The position numbers and the translations under genes are program-made. Below, piece by piece: positions 21,011 through 31,342 of a stretch of 64,000 bases of DNA. How positions within the stretch are numbered: the stretch's first letter is position 1; the number at the start of each line of letters is the position of its first letter. This DNA comes from Theocolax elegans (lineage: Eukaryota; Arthropoda; Insecta; Hymenoptera; Cerocephalidae): assembly GCA_026168455.1 (NCBI GenBank), contig CM047431.1, positions 29,955,958 to 30,019,957 of the forward strand. Direction: 5' to 3'. A model generated the notes under the pieces. That model did no database searches and was not told where the DNA came from. It saw nothing but the letters and a program-made list of their open reading frames with translations.

Positions 21011-22092
21011 TTTAATGCTGTCAAATCACTCGCTTTTACCCAGGAATTAAATTTTTCAGGATATCCTTTCCACTTTACAAAGTATTCCTTCGATCGGCCT
21101 CGTCTTCTAGATTTTAAAATTTTATCAATTTCAAACGTTTTATTAGCAAAGTCCAATCTTACTCTACTGAGCTCCTCCTCGTAAAAATAACCAACAATTT
21201 CTTTGTCGTCTAAATCTTTTAAAAAATATGTAGCGGGGTATCGAGATGTAGAAATACGATAAATTTTAAAAATTTCCTCAGACCATCCACCTTCGTAACC
21301 TTTTGCGAAAATGTTTCTCGCGCGACTGACACGAACTAAATCACCGATCGTGTATTTATTACATCGTTGCTTTGCATTAGAAGTATATTGAAAATCCAAA
21401 TTTTTACGAGCTTCTGCAGCGCTGAAACGTGTTACAGTAGCAGGTACTATCTTGATAGCTGAATGCTTTGTTCTGTTATATGCAGTGACCACATTTTGTA
21501 ACACATCAATGTAACGTCTTGTGTGTGTATGTGTGAAAAACCTCCACAATCTCTCTTTTAATGTTCTAATAACTCTTTCGACAACTGCTGCTTCAACATC
21601 AGGGCTGCGTACCACTCTGTAAATAATTCCTTTTTTTTGTAACACATCTTGAAATTCACGACTCGTAAACTCTTTACCCTTATCAGTCTGTAGACACACA
21701 GGTATGCGACCATTAGAATTTTTAAGAACACATACAAAACCTCTAGCAACATTTTTACCGTTTTTAGATTGTAATGGTTAGACCCACACGTATTTGCTAA
21801 GCACATCTATAACTGTTAACACGTACGTGTAATTATCGTTATAACATTTCAATTGTCTCAAGTCTATTAAATCAGCCTCCCAAATATCATCGATATTCCG
21901 TACATTGTAACTCCTCCTATCAAATCGTCGTCTAATCAATTTGTGTTTATTGCACGCGTCTTGACTCTCAAGCCATTTTATTACTCTTTGAGGATCAATT
22001 GATTTACGCGTTGACCCTAACAATTTGTCAGCTCCTGCATACGCTGTGAACTCGGGGAGCCCATAATACAGCCGTGATAACTCTTTATTCAT
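21007..22092 (-). pseudogene. Polinton integrase (rve core plus chromodomain), one stop
   Basis: The ATG at 22092 overlaps the stop of the PLA2 gene. A single frame runs to 21007 with one TAA at 21778-21780. It has the zinc-region lead, the first catalytic Asp in IWEADLIDL, the second in LQTDKGKEF, and Glu in AAVVERVIRTLKER, so the D,D(35)E triad is complete. A C-terminal chromodomain is visible in RSKEYFVKWKGYPEKFNSW. It would join Polinton ends to target DNA and leave the 6-bp duplication seen here. The only lesion I see is that stop. Confidence 0.9.
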
Positions 22093-22597
22093 TTTTCTTA
22101 ACTTTAACCTTGTTGTTTTTCTCGTCTATAGTTTTACACTTTTTAATTTTTAATGAATTTATCTTCTTCTTATTTCTCTTATCCTTGCACTTGTTGGCTT
22201 TTTTAATACGGTTAAATAATTTTTCAAAGGTAATTTTACTAACCATACAACAAGCTGTCATCAAGGCAAGAGATCGCTCGTCATTAGGCGTGTCACCAGC
22301 TAGCATGCAAGAAAAAGCACACTCAGCCAGAACACGATCAGCATCGCTACGATTAATATTTTTGTCAGCGTAAGCGATATCGTGGCGGCGACACCCTTCA
22401 TCCAAAGGATTTATACCTATTTCTCCTCGTTCTAACCGTTTCGCAAGTTTTGTACCGGGACCACAAAATTTGTATCCAGGTACATGCATTTCGAAAGGTA
22501 ATAAATCTATTAGTGTATCCAGTACGTTTTTTTCATCATTTTTTGAATTTTTATCAAGCTCCTCCATTTCTAAAAAAATTCTTCCAGTCTCTTCCAT
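22085..22597 (-). CDS. Parvovirus-type phospholipase A2 protein of Polinton
   Basis: 170 aa from ATG 22597, overlapping the previous gene by 28 bases. The calcium-loop motif YKFCGPGTKL and the catalytic GCRRHDIAYAD (His-Asp and Tyr) are those of the secreted-PLA2 domain found at the N-terminus of parvovirus VP1; the same domain is known in some Polinton and adintovirus genomes. It may let virions breach endosomal membranes (inference by family). The C-terminal 60 residues are Lys-rich (KKANKCKDKRNKKK). The frame is intact and all key residues remain. Confidence 0.85.
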   Translation of the reverse strand: MEETGRIFLEMEELDKNSKNDEKNVLDTLIDLLPFEMHVPGYKFCGPGTKLAKRLERGEIGINPLDEGCRRHDIAYADKNINRSDADRVLAECAFSCMLAGDTPNDERSLALMTACCMVSKITFEKLFNRIKKANKCKDKRNKKKINSLKIKKCKTIDEKNNKVKVKKNE

Positions 22598-23364
22598 TTA
22601 TCAAAAAATCCTTGGTTTCCTGTAGCAGATAAACTTTTTGTTCGGTGTCGAGGTGTTACCTCTTCTATCTCTGTACTACTTGAAGAGTTGGAACTCTTTT
22701 TCCTCTTGCGTTTATCAGCAATATGTGTACCAACTCCCTTCGTTTCTTTAACCGGTGGTATTGACGGTGACCAAGCGATAATTTCCTTCCTGACTTGCTC
22801 GTTTCCGATATACTCTTTAGGAACCGATGCCTGACGAAGCAGCGTAGCAAACTGAGCACGTCCCGAAGGCGGTGGTCTTTTTCTATTTCTTACAGCGTCA
22901 TACACTAAATCGATTATATTCATACCTTTCTCGGACACGCCATCTATCATTAGCTTTCCATTTTCATTCCACGATGCTTTACCATGCCTTCTTATGTATC
23001 GCAACAAATGTTCCGCTTGTGATTGAAACTTGACTGGAACGCTATCAACTACAAATCTGTCAAGATCTTTGTTTGTTTCTTCGGTTGAAGGTACTTCGTT
23101 AACATTCACATCATTGAAATTTTCAATTCGTGCTTCGTTATTTTTAAAGTGTAGGTATCTTTGTAATACCTGTCCATAAAGATACCATTTTTCGCGCTCA
23201 TCCATTGATGAATTCAAGATATCGTTCATTTCAGCATCGAGTCTGCTGGTCACCGTACCTGGTGTTTGAACGGTTTTTGTAACAGTACCATCCAATTTTA
23301 CTTGCTGCTTCATTCGTTCCACACTTTCTTGAGGTACGAGTACCATTTTTCTTGCGTGCTCCAT
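22570..23364 (-). CDS. Conserved Polinton 264-aa virion-type protein
   Basis: ATG 23364 opens an intact 264-codon frame that begins MEHARKMVLVPQESVERM. I recall proteins with this start as common in animal Polintons, adjacent to the GGFLPA-type small gene, as here (3-bp spacing). Middle parts are helical and charged; VSEKGMNIIDLVYDAVRNRK suggests a small folded segment; the C-terminal part is basic and Ser-rich (DKRKRKKSSNSSSSTEIEE). No catalytic motif seen. The function is unknown; a core or minor virion role is inferred from position only. Confidence 0.65.
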   Translation of the reverse strand: MEHARKMVLVPQESVERMKQQVKLDGTVTKTVQTPGTVTSRLDAEMNDILNSSMDEREKWYLYGQVLQRYLHFKNNEARIENFNDVNVNEVPSTEETNKDLDRFVVDSVPVKFQSQAEHLLRYIRRHGKASWNENGKLMIDGVSEKGMNIIDLVYDAVRNRKRPPPSGRAQFATLLRQASVPKEYIGNEQVRKEIIAWSPSIPPVKETKGVGTHIADKRKRKKSSNSSSSTEIEEVTPRHRTKSLSATGNQGFFDKWKRLEEFF

Positions 23365-23367
23365 ATT

Positions 23368-23666
23368 TCACTTTGATACGAGACTTGCTAAAACTGTCCC
23401 GATCAAAGGTGCTAAATGTGCAGGTAAAAAGCCTCCTCGTTGAACAATTAGTTTCTTCTTACGTGTCAAATTAACATCACGTTCAGATAACTTGCGTAAA
23501 ATCGGCAACACGTTTAAAGCAAATTCACAATATGTTTAACTAGTTTAGAGTCAGCTTTCGCAAGTAACGCTTTTCTTTGTTCGTCGGTCAAATGGTACAA
23601 TGCTCTCGAAACAATCACAGTCTTCGTGTTGAATGGTGATCGTCGACGAGTTTTCGATGCCATCAT
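23368..23666 (-). pseudogene. pX-like small basic Polinton protein, frameshifted
   Basis: Start at ATG 23666 (a tandem ATGATG). The first part is basic (SKTRRRSPFNTK) and contains HLTDEQRKALL. A one-base shift after KLVKH is needed to reach the second part, which reads ALNVLPILRKLSERDV and ends RGGFLPAHLAPLIGTVL. The C-terminal Gly-Gly-hydrophobic segment resembles adenovirus core protein X, a link reported for adintoviruses. Without the shift the protein ends early at a TAA. Role by analogy: DNA condensation or membrane contact in the virion. Confidence 0.6.
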
Positions 23667-23696
23667 AGAGAGACGACTGGTAGCTGATTCGCATAA

Positions 23697-24347
23697 TCAC
23701 CGTGTTTTATTTTTTTTTCGTTGCACATACACGAAATGGTAAGAATCATCGGGGAAGATGGATGTCCGAAACCGACAATTGTCGGGCGTATTTAGTTTCA
23801 AATCAAATAAAAGATAACCATATGGTTGAGAAGTTGCATCTCCGTAGGCCTCTCTGAGAAATCGTGTATCTTCTGGATATATTTGGCGTGCCAGATAATT
23901 TATCTGTGCACGATCGCGCAAATTCCTGAATAGTACAATATAATGAGCGTTCAATGATATATCACGTTGACCCTTACCTTGATGAAAAATATTTTGCGTT
24001 ATAAATATAATGCTTAAATTGTTATGATGACTTCCTTTGGTAAATAAATCAACGATCGCACCGCCGTCGGAAGACGATTCGCGCATCAAGTCGCCGATAA
24101 CTATTAATTTCGGTCGAGGATCATTAGCATAGTCGGCGCTTTGTGGTAGCCCTTCACGGAATTCTATATCGTTGCCTAAATCTCTATATCCTGACTACCA
24201 TTCGGTATAATAAAAAATCTTTCGCTCAATTTTCGTATCGCACATGTAGTTGATGTTTTTAATAAATTTTTTAACAAACACCGTCTTGCCACAACCAGTG
24301 GGACCGCTTAAAATTGATGTGAATGGATGTTGCCATCTTGTATCCAT
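23697..24347 (-). pseudogene. Polinton packaging ATPase (FtsK/HerA type), one stop
   Basis: From ATG 24347 a 217-codon frame is interrupted only by one TAG near 24195. Walker A is LSGPTGCGKTVF; Walker B is in PRKLIVIGDLM; a downstream IIFITQNIF and FRNLRDRAQINYLARQI fit the sensor and arginine regions of the A32-like packaging family. It would pump the element's DNA into capsids. It is downstream of polymerase B and separated from it by a GC-rich gap. The lesion lies between Walker A and Walker B and would truncate the enzyme. Confidence 0.87.
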
Positions 24348-24359
24348 GTTTCCTACTGA

Positions 24360-24550
24360 TAAAATCTACCAGAAAATTCAACATTTTATCTTGCGTCGTT
24401 TATGCCTCTGTCGAGGAGCTAGGTCACCGCGGTTTGTCTCTCCCGCGCGCGGCCGCTCGCAAACAAGCGTTTAGCGCTTTGCCTACTGCTCGAGCATCTC
24501 GAACCGCCCGACTCGCGCTTCACACTGTACTCTGCTGTTCAGGCAAGAGT
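24360..24550. promoter_or_regulatory. GC-rich intergenic gap between polymerase and ATPase
   Basis: About 190 bp with a CpG-rich core (CCCGCGCGCGGCCGCTCGC near 24443) inside an otherwise AT-rich element. It is the only sizeable gap between replication and virion genes, so it is a candidate promoter. No defined motif recognised. Confidence 0.25.
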
Positions 24551-24554
24551 TAAA

Positions 24555-27212
24555 TTATGTATTATTTGAAACCGTGTAACCATAAGGTAAACTTTTATTT
24601 AAACCAATAAATTTTCTTTTTCCATAAACAGGTCTGCACATTTTTGTTTCAGTTTGCGAAATAACATCGTGAAATCTTGTACGACGTATCGATTGAGTAT
24701 TTACGTTTATCCTCTCTCTGTCACCCTCTATCATCTGTCGAATAGTTCTAAAATTGATCAACTGCTTTGCATTGTAATTCAGTCTAATACCTTTTACTTT
24801 GCATGTAGAATATTCATCTCCGGCGGTTCTCTTATATTTGTACGCGTAAAATTTTGGGCCTCCCGATATAAAAGATGTAATGTACGTACCTGTACCGTAT
24901 TCTGACATTTCATCAGTTAGATCTCCGAGCATCGTACCAGTTGGTAAATCATTTGCACCGGGTTTACTAACGTAAAAAACAGAGTCCGTGTTATAATATA
25001 ATACGGAAGGACCCATCTCCTGTAAATATCCAAATAATTTCAATCTGGCTTGAGCTGTTGTAAATGCCGCTATGACAACGTTGGTTGCAGTGACAGAATC
25101 AAAATTATCATTTTCATAGCACCAAGATGTATAAACCGTTTCATCATTAACGGGTACGATACTGTTTACACTTATTTCCGGATTAACTAATAAATTGACT
25201 ATTTCTTTAGGATCTTTAATAACTTCTGTTTTCGACATATTTTCTCGTTGTGCTAACTTACCCCAAAGGGAATTTAAACATAATTTGGCCAGATACCTTA
25301 AAGCAGGATTAAATTTTATTTTGTTTTTATCTATACGTATACCCTCACACGAAGATCTTTTAGGTAATTATTTTTGTCATCGTCTGTTAAACATTCTGGA
25401 GGATATCCTGATGCTTCCGTTTTCCGTTTAAAAAATTCATTTATATATTCAGTAAAAATCCCTCCTGTTTTGGTAGATGGGTCATACTGTGTTATTCCGT
25501 ATTCCCAAATTTCATAGACGTGTATTATCACGTACCCCATTTCTATAGCTTTCTTGACTTCTTCGGATACCCATGTACCACTTATCTTTTGTATCATTGT
25601 GCGGGCAATCAACTTGTACCAACTGTTCGCAACACATTCGGCACAATGGAAAAATTAATTTACCGTGCATTCTTACTGGTAAGACAGGGTGGTATAGGTT
25701 ACGAGGTGGTAATATATCACACATTATAAGACCGTCAACTTTGGAAATGTCAGCTTTACTGTTCATGAATTTGTAACATTCTTCTTCGCCCACATATATC
25801 GTTGGATGACCCTATGGGTATTTTCCTCTTTTACATATGTAAGGATAAAGCGAACAAACATCAACGTATTTAATTTTTTCCATTGGATTGCAATCATATA
25901 TTTTTACGTTATTATCTGTACGTCCACCGAAGAATGCGTCACGGGGATCAAGAGGTTTTCGTAAAATTGCTGATGAAATAGCTTTTAAAAAAATTTTCAT
26001 TTCATCGTTGCTCGAAATCTATTCTTGGAAAGTACACTCCCAAATTTCAATTAATTCATGCTTGTGTGTTTTAATTCTCTCACTGGTAAAACAAGTTTTT
26101 TCGTACCGTTTATCCATTGTTTCGCCGGTTGATAAAAGCTTATCTCTATTAATTCTGTGACAACGAGGACAACCATGCCAAAAGCATCCGTGAAATTCAA
26201 GAACTATTCCACGATTTTGGTCATTCTGATTAGGTTCGCAATATCCATCTACCAAAATACCTTCCAAAAGCCTTTTCTCGCGTGATTTTCCTGCATGTAT
26301 GACTCTACGTTTTAAAACCTTTTGTTCCATCCAATACAACTATTGTATAGCTTTTACAGATTGATTGTCTTTTCTTCGATAACCACCACTAGGTACAACA
26401 CCTATTTGATTATCTTTCAAAAAATTTTTTCGATATACACGCAAACAAGTTGATGCTATGGTCGTACAGTCAATAAAAAGATCGACACTGTAGTCTATAA
26501 ACATCTCTCGAAAGGTCAGACATGCCAATCTCAGAATGTTTACATCTTGCTTACAGTATTTAACAATTTCTTCTTTAATATTGAAAACGTATCCGACTTG
26601 TGTTTGCGTGGTATACCACTCCAAAAAAATTACTCTTTCTTTGTCACCCATAGTATCGACACCATATGCTGATGTAGGTGGAAGAGGACCTACACAGTTT
26701 TCGTTTGCAGCTTTTTAAAAAAAATGTGGAAATGTTCCTTTTTCGATTCCTGATAAACCAAACGCTTTAGGTATACTGCTTAAGGGCATATGAAAAAAAT
26801 TTAAACTATCAATGAATTTCACGTTTATAATAGTCACCGAAATAATTTTGGATCCGTTTAGGATGACGGTAGGTGCAACCCTGTCACAATACTTCTCTAC
26901 AAGCTACTTAAAAATAAGTTGAGCGTCGAAACCTTGAGAATTGTGAGCGATGCAAACAATTTTTGAGAATGTGTTTCGACTGGTAACAGCCAACTCTACA
27001 AATTCTTTTACAGGATCTCTAGTAAATACGTATTCCCTTATACAATAACTACACATATTTGTAAGTTCAGTATCTTGAAGACAAAAAGTACATGCTTGTT
27101 GAACTACACCTAAATTTACGATGTGTATCTTATTATTTTCATCACCCGCTACCTGCATTGTTTGCTGTGTTTCAAAATCATAAAAGAAATACAAATTTTG
27201 GGTGCGTTTAAT
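24555..27212 (-). pseudogene. Polinton protein-primed DNA polymerase B, heavily broken
   Basis: Exonuclease motifs: YFFYDFETQQ (Exo I), IAHNSQGFDAQL (Exo II), YCKQDVNIL (Exo III). Polymerase motifs: YVDVCSLYPYIC (A), NVVIAAFTTAQARLKLF (B), VLYYNTDSVFYVS (C). Motif C has Asn where the first catalytic Asp is expected. Stops or shifts occur at several points, including near 26901, 26706, 26340 (TAG) and about 26016, 25809 and 25331-25240. The C-terminus PYGYTVSNNT is present. The N-terminal region normally found before Exo I is missing: in frame, a TGA lies just upstream of 27212. So it is both truncated and multiply interrupted. Confidence 0.9.
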
Positions 27213-27682
27213 TGATCACTAGCCAAGATGCTCGCTTCGCTCGCAGTTAAATAGTATTATTAACATAATAATTCTTTGCCATCAAATTACATGTAATGTA
27301 ATATTCAAAAAATTACTTTTTAAAAACTATTTAGTAAAATAATTTATAGTACTAGTAATTAAATAAATATTACAATTATATAATTTGTTGGGATAAATCC
27401 GTAATAATTAATAGAAGAATGATCAGTTTTACTATTTATAACATTAACAATTTTTGTTACTCCCAATAATTAAATCTAATATTATTATTTACATTAATAC
27501 CTGACAAACTTTATATAATTCATAATAGATCGATTCATATTAATAAATTATTAATTCTAACATTCCAATTAGAATTTAAAATATCACATGTACTAGGATG
27601 ACAAATATTAGAAGTTCAAATAGAAATAACGATTTGTTTTTACAATTTTTGATATATTGTTTACTTATATATATATATATAT
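27213..27682. other. Non-coding AT-rich DNA before the foldback element
   Basis: Includes TGCTCGCTTCGCTCGCAG at 27228-27245 and an (AT)n run at 27667-27682. No polymerase sequence. Nothing else recognised. Confidence 0.4.
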
Positions 27683-29308
27683 GGGTAGTTCTCTGTGACA
27701 TCGAAGATGAAAAAAATAAATATTGCTATAACTGTGGGAATATGTTTTAGAGGTATCCCGTAGTTCTCCTGAATTTTTTCAGATTTTTTCTGGGCCATTA
27801 TTTTAAGTTACAGAGAGTCAAAGTTGACATTTTAGCACTTTTTTGCATATATGCCCATTTTCATGAATTTTTAGCTCCCAGGGGATGCATTTTTCACTAA
27901 AAACATAAGTATGACATTTTTTGTAAAATTTTCCGAACTTTTCATTAAAAATACTTTTAAAGACATAAATGTATGCTGTCACACTCTTGTAAGGCATTTA
28001 AACTTTAAATAGTGAAAATCAGCAATTCTGCTCCGGACTCTGGTAACCTAATACTGTCTAAAAGATGTCTTTTTATAGTCAGAAACTGCCTAAAAATTTC
28101 CAGAGTGGGTCTAAATCATTAAGATCACTTATGGTCAAAATATCCGGGAAAAGTGCCCGAAATATTAATAGAAATGTATATTTGTTGCCTTATAACGATG
28201 AATCCAGTAGCATGATCATTGCAAAAAAATTTATGCACGTACCTTGGAATAGTAGAAAAGTATCTTCACTTGTTTCAGTATCCATCTAATCTCCTGTAAG
28301 CTGCTAAAAAAACAAATATTATTATACAAATATAAAAAATTACTTTTTAAACATTTATAATGCTGAATTTTTAGTTTCACAGTCCTTACAAGAATTATAA
28401 TACTAATCTGAAGGATTACTATAAATATATAAACATCATTATTACAATATCTGAATATACGTATTTAATACAATAAATAAATCGGATATATAATTATAAT
28501 GAATAATATGATAATGTGACAGTGACAAGTTTGTGAAATCTAAACAATGTATTGCTGAATAATAATAGTAATAAAGTTGATACTTTTATAGTACTCCTTC
28601 AGATAAGTATTATAATTCTTGTAAGGGATGTAAAACTAAAAATCCAGCATTATAAATGTTTAAAAAATAATTTTTTATAATTTTATAATAATATTTGTAT
28701 TTTTAGCAGCTTACAGGGGATTTGAAACAAGTGGAGATACTTTTCTACCATTCCAAGGTAAGTGCATAAATTTTTTTGCAATGATCATGCTACTAGATTC
28801 ATCGTTATAAGGCAACAAATATACATTTCTATTAATATTTCGGGCACTTTTCCCGGATATTTTGACCATAAGAGATCTTAATGATTTAGACCCACTCTGG
28901 AAATTTTTAGGCAGTTTCTGACTATAAAAAGACATCTTTTAGACAGTATTAGGTTACCAAAGTCCGGAGCAGAATTGCTGATTTTCACTATTTAAGGTTT
29001 AAATGGCTTACAAGAGTGTGACAGCATACATTTATGTCTTTGAAAGTATTTTTAATAAAACGTTCGGAAAATTTTACAAAAAAAGTCATACTTATGTTTT
29101 TAGTGAAAAATGCATCCCCTGGGAGCTAAAAATTCATGAAAATGGGCACATAATGCAAAAAAGTGCTAAAATGTCAACTTTGACTCTCTGTAACTTAAAA
29201 TAATGGCCCTGAAAAAATTCAGGAGAACTACTGGATACCTCTAAAACATATTCCCACAGTTATAGCAATATTTATTTTTTTCATCTTCGATGTCCCAGAG
29301 AACCACCC
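27683..29308. mobile_element. Foldback element with terminal inverted repeats, 1.63 kb
   Basis: The ends are GGGTAGTTCTCTGTGACATC and, in reverse complement, GGGTGGTTCTCTGGGACATC. The arms stay complementary to a centre near 28465, with small differences. Both ends abut (AT)n, so an 8-bp AT duplication is possible but not provable. It belongs to the family in the 5.6-8.9 kb cluster. No transposase; conserved 74-aa frames in each arm probably follow from repeat similarity. A non-autonomous element is the likely class. Confidence 0.85.
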
Positions 29309-29732
29309 ATATATATATATATCCCCATTAAAAAATCTCACTGGAGATCTCAGATCATATCCCAGGTAAGATGTCATACCAAAAACTCATTTCAGCAATT
29401 TTTCGTTCATTACACGTTTTAAACCTTCTTATGTCGATTGATAATTTGTTTAAGTGGGTATCATACTCAATTACAAATACAAATTTCGCACCAGAAAATA
29501 GCAGACGAAAAAACAACTAATTTACTTATAACAATTAATAAAAACAAATTTACGCAAAAACAGGAGTTAGTTGCCCTCCGTTATGTAATTATCTATTATT
29601 TTACAAAGCTTCAAGTTACTATAACAACATGTCACCGAGAAAACCTTGAAAAATGCAATATTCTTATAATTTCTTGTATGAAAAATAAAATTCAACTCTT
29701 CAGACATTTTCAAAATTTCAATGAAAACAGCT
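29309..29732. other. Non-coding DNA, possibly original Polinton
   Basis: Starts with an (AT)n remnant, then unremarkable AT-rich sequence. No gene seen. Confidence 0.35.
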
Positions 29733-29790
29733 TCAGCCCGGATTTGAACCGGGATCTAGCTCTTATTCTCGCACTCTATTACTCTAACTT
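29733..29790 (-). other. tRNA-like 3' half (T arm and B box)
   Basis: On the minus strand CCCGG-TTCAAAT-CCGGG forms a perfect T stem-loop (29737-29753), and GGTTCAAATCC is a good RNA polymerase III B box. Upstream is GTTAGAGTAATAGAGTGCG, with no convincing acceptor stem, and the rest runs into the TC array. It is likely a tRNA-derived SINE or tRNA fragment, not a working tRNA gene. Confidence 0.5.
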
Positions 29791-30362
29791 TCGTTTTCTC
29801 TCTTTCTCTCATTCTCTCTATCTCTCATTCTCTCTATCTCTCATTCTCTCTATCTCTCATTCTCTCTATCACTCATTCTCTCTATCACTCATGCTCTCTA
29901 TCTCTCATTCTCTCCATCTCTCATTCTCTCTATCTCTCATTCTCTCTATCTCTCATTCTCTCTATCTCTCATTCTCTCTCTATCTCTCATTCTCTCTATC
30001 TCACATTCTCTCTATCTTTCATTCTCTCTCTCATTCTCTCTCTCTCCCTCACACAGACTCTCATTCTTACTCATTCTCACTCTCGCACTCCTTGATTCTG
30101 TACCTCTCGTTCTCTGTCTCTATCTCTCATACTCTCTCTCTCACTCTCTCTCTCTCATTCTTTCTCTCGCTCTGTACCTCTCGTTCTCTGTCTCTATCTC
30201 TCATACTCTCTCTCATTCTCTCTCTCTCTCACTCTCTCTCTCTCTCTCATTCTCTCTCCCTTATTCTCTCTCTCGCTCTGTACCTCTCTTTCTCTGATTC
30301 TATCTCTCATACTCTCTCTCATTCTCTCACTCTCTCTCTCTCTCTCTCTCTCTCGCTTCCTA
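29791..30362. repeat. (TC)n/(TCTCAT)n low-complexity array 1
   Basis: Imperfect pyrimidine repeat of TCTCTCAT and TCTC units over about 570 bp. Long open frames through it are artefacts of the repeat. Confidence 0.95.
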
Positions 30363-30420
30363 CTCATTCTAAATGAGACAGGGCTGGTCGGGCCAAAACA
30401 TCAAAATCATTTTCCATTTT

Positions 30421-31069
30421 CCATTCAAATATCAATAGACTCAAAACACATTTTTCATCCATTGAAGCATTAGTTCACCCGGCCTCTCACGATGTCATTG
30501 CAATCACAGAAACCTTCCTTACTAAGCACGATTCCTCAGAAATTGTTAAATTAACAGGATATACTTTGCATCGCTTGGATAGAGAGGGTAAGGAGGGGGG
30601 TGGTGTGGCGGCTTATGTCCGGGAAAGTTTTGGAGTGAAGGTCATCGCGCACTCTGAACCGGTTTTCTCCAATACTCCGGAATTTTTTATTTTATGTTTG
30701 ACGGGTAAGGCTGACTCTTTAGTGTTGGCGGTGGTATATCGCAGGCCAACAGCCGCCTACCCTACAGAATTCTTCGAGATTTTGTCGGACATACTACCGA
30801 GATACAAATACGTCGTAGTCACTGGGGATTTCAATATTGACATGAATTCCTCTAGTGCTATGGCAAATAAGTTTAGAGAAAGCATATCAGCACTGGGACT
30901 TACACTCATCCGGTCAGAGCCAACACACCATGCAATGACGTCGGGCGGGCCTTCTCATACATGGTTAGATCTCTTCCTAGTTCGTGAACCAATACCCGAT
31001 TACGAATATATTAAAACAACAGCTCCTTTTGCAGCAGGTCATGATGCTATAAGCTTTAAGGATTGCTAA
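30421..31069 (+). pseudogene. LINE endonuclease domain (APE type)
   Basis: This is the target-nicking endonuclease at the start of ORF2. Readable in one frame: INRLKTHFSSIEALV, VIAITETFLTK (conserved E), HRLDREGKEGGGVAAYV, VVTGDFNIDM (Asp-Asn), and a final FAAGHDAISF (Gly-His-Asp active site). It ends at a TAA at 31067-31069. The next 270 bp hold several frameshifts and stops before the RT frame. The first ATG in frame is near 30566, but homology starts upstream. Confidence 0.82.
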
Positions 31070-31342
31070 CACGCCGTCAGACGTGAGGGTATTTGGAAAA
31101 CGAAATCTGGGAGAGATCAACCTTCATAACCTCGCAACCACATTCACCTCATCTATCAACTATTTGTCTTCATCACAATCACCTAGTCCTCATAGGCCTG
31201 ATCAGCATAATTCTACAGATTTGTCCTTATTTAACCACCATCACGGTCCGCTCTCATATCAAAATCATTCATCAAATATAAATCATATCACCATTTCAAA
31301 AATGTATCACTCATAAATAAAGCAATTCTTTCGACATTTGAT

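Noticed and set aside
29733..29790. Functional tRNA gene
   Set aside because: No acceptor stem pairing and no proper D arm.
29438..30376. 312-aa open frame
   Set aside because: More than half is translated (TC)n repeat; the rest has no motif.
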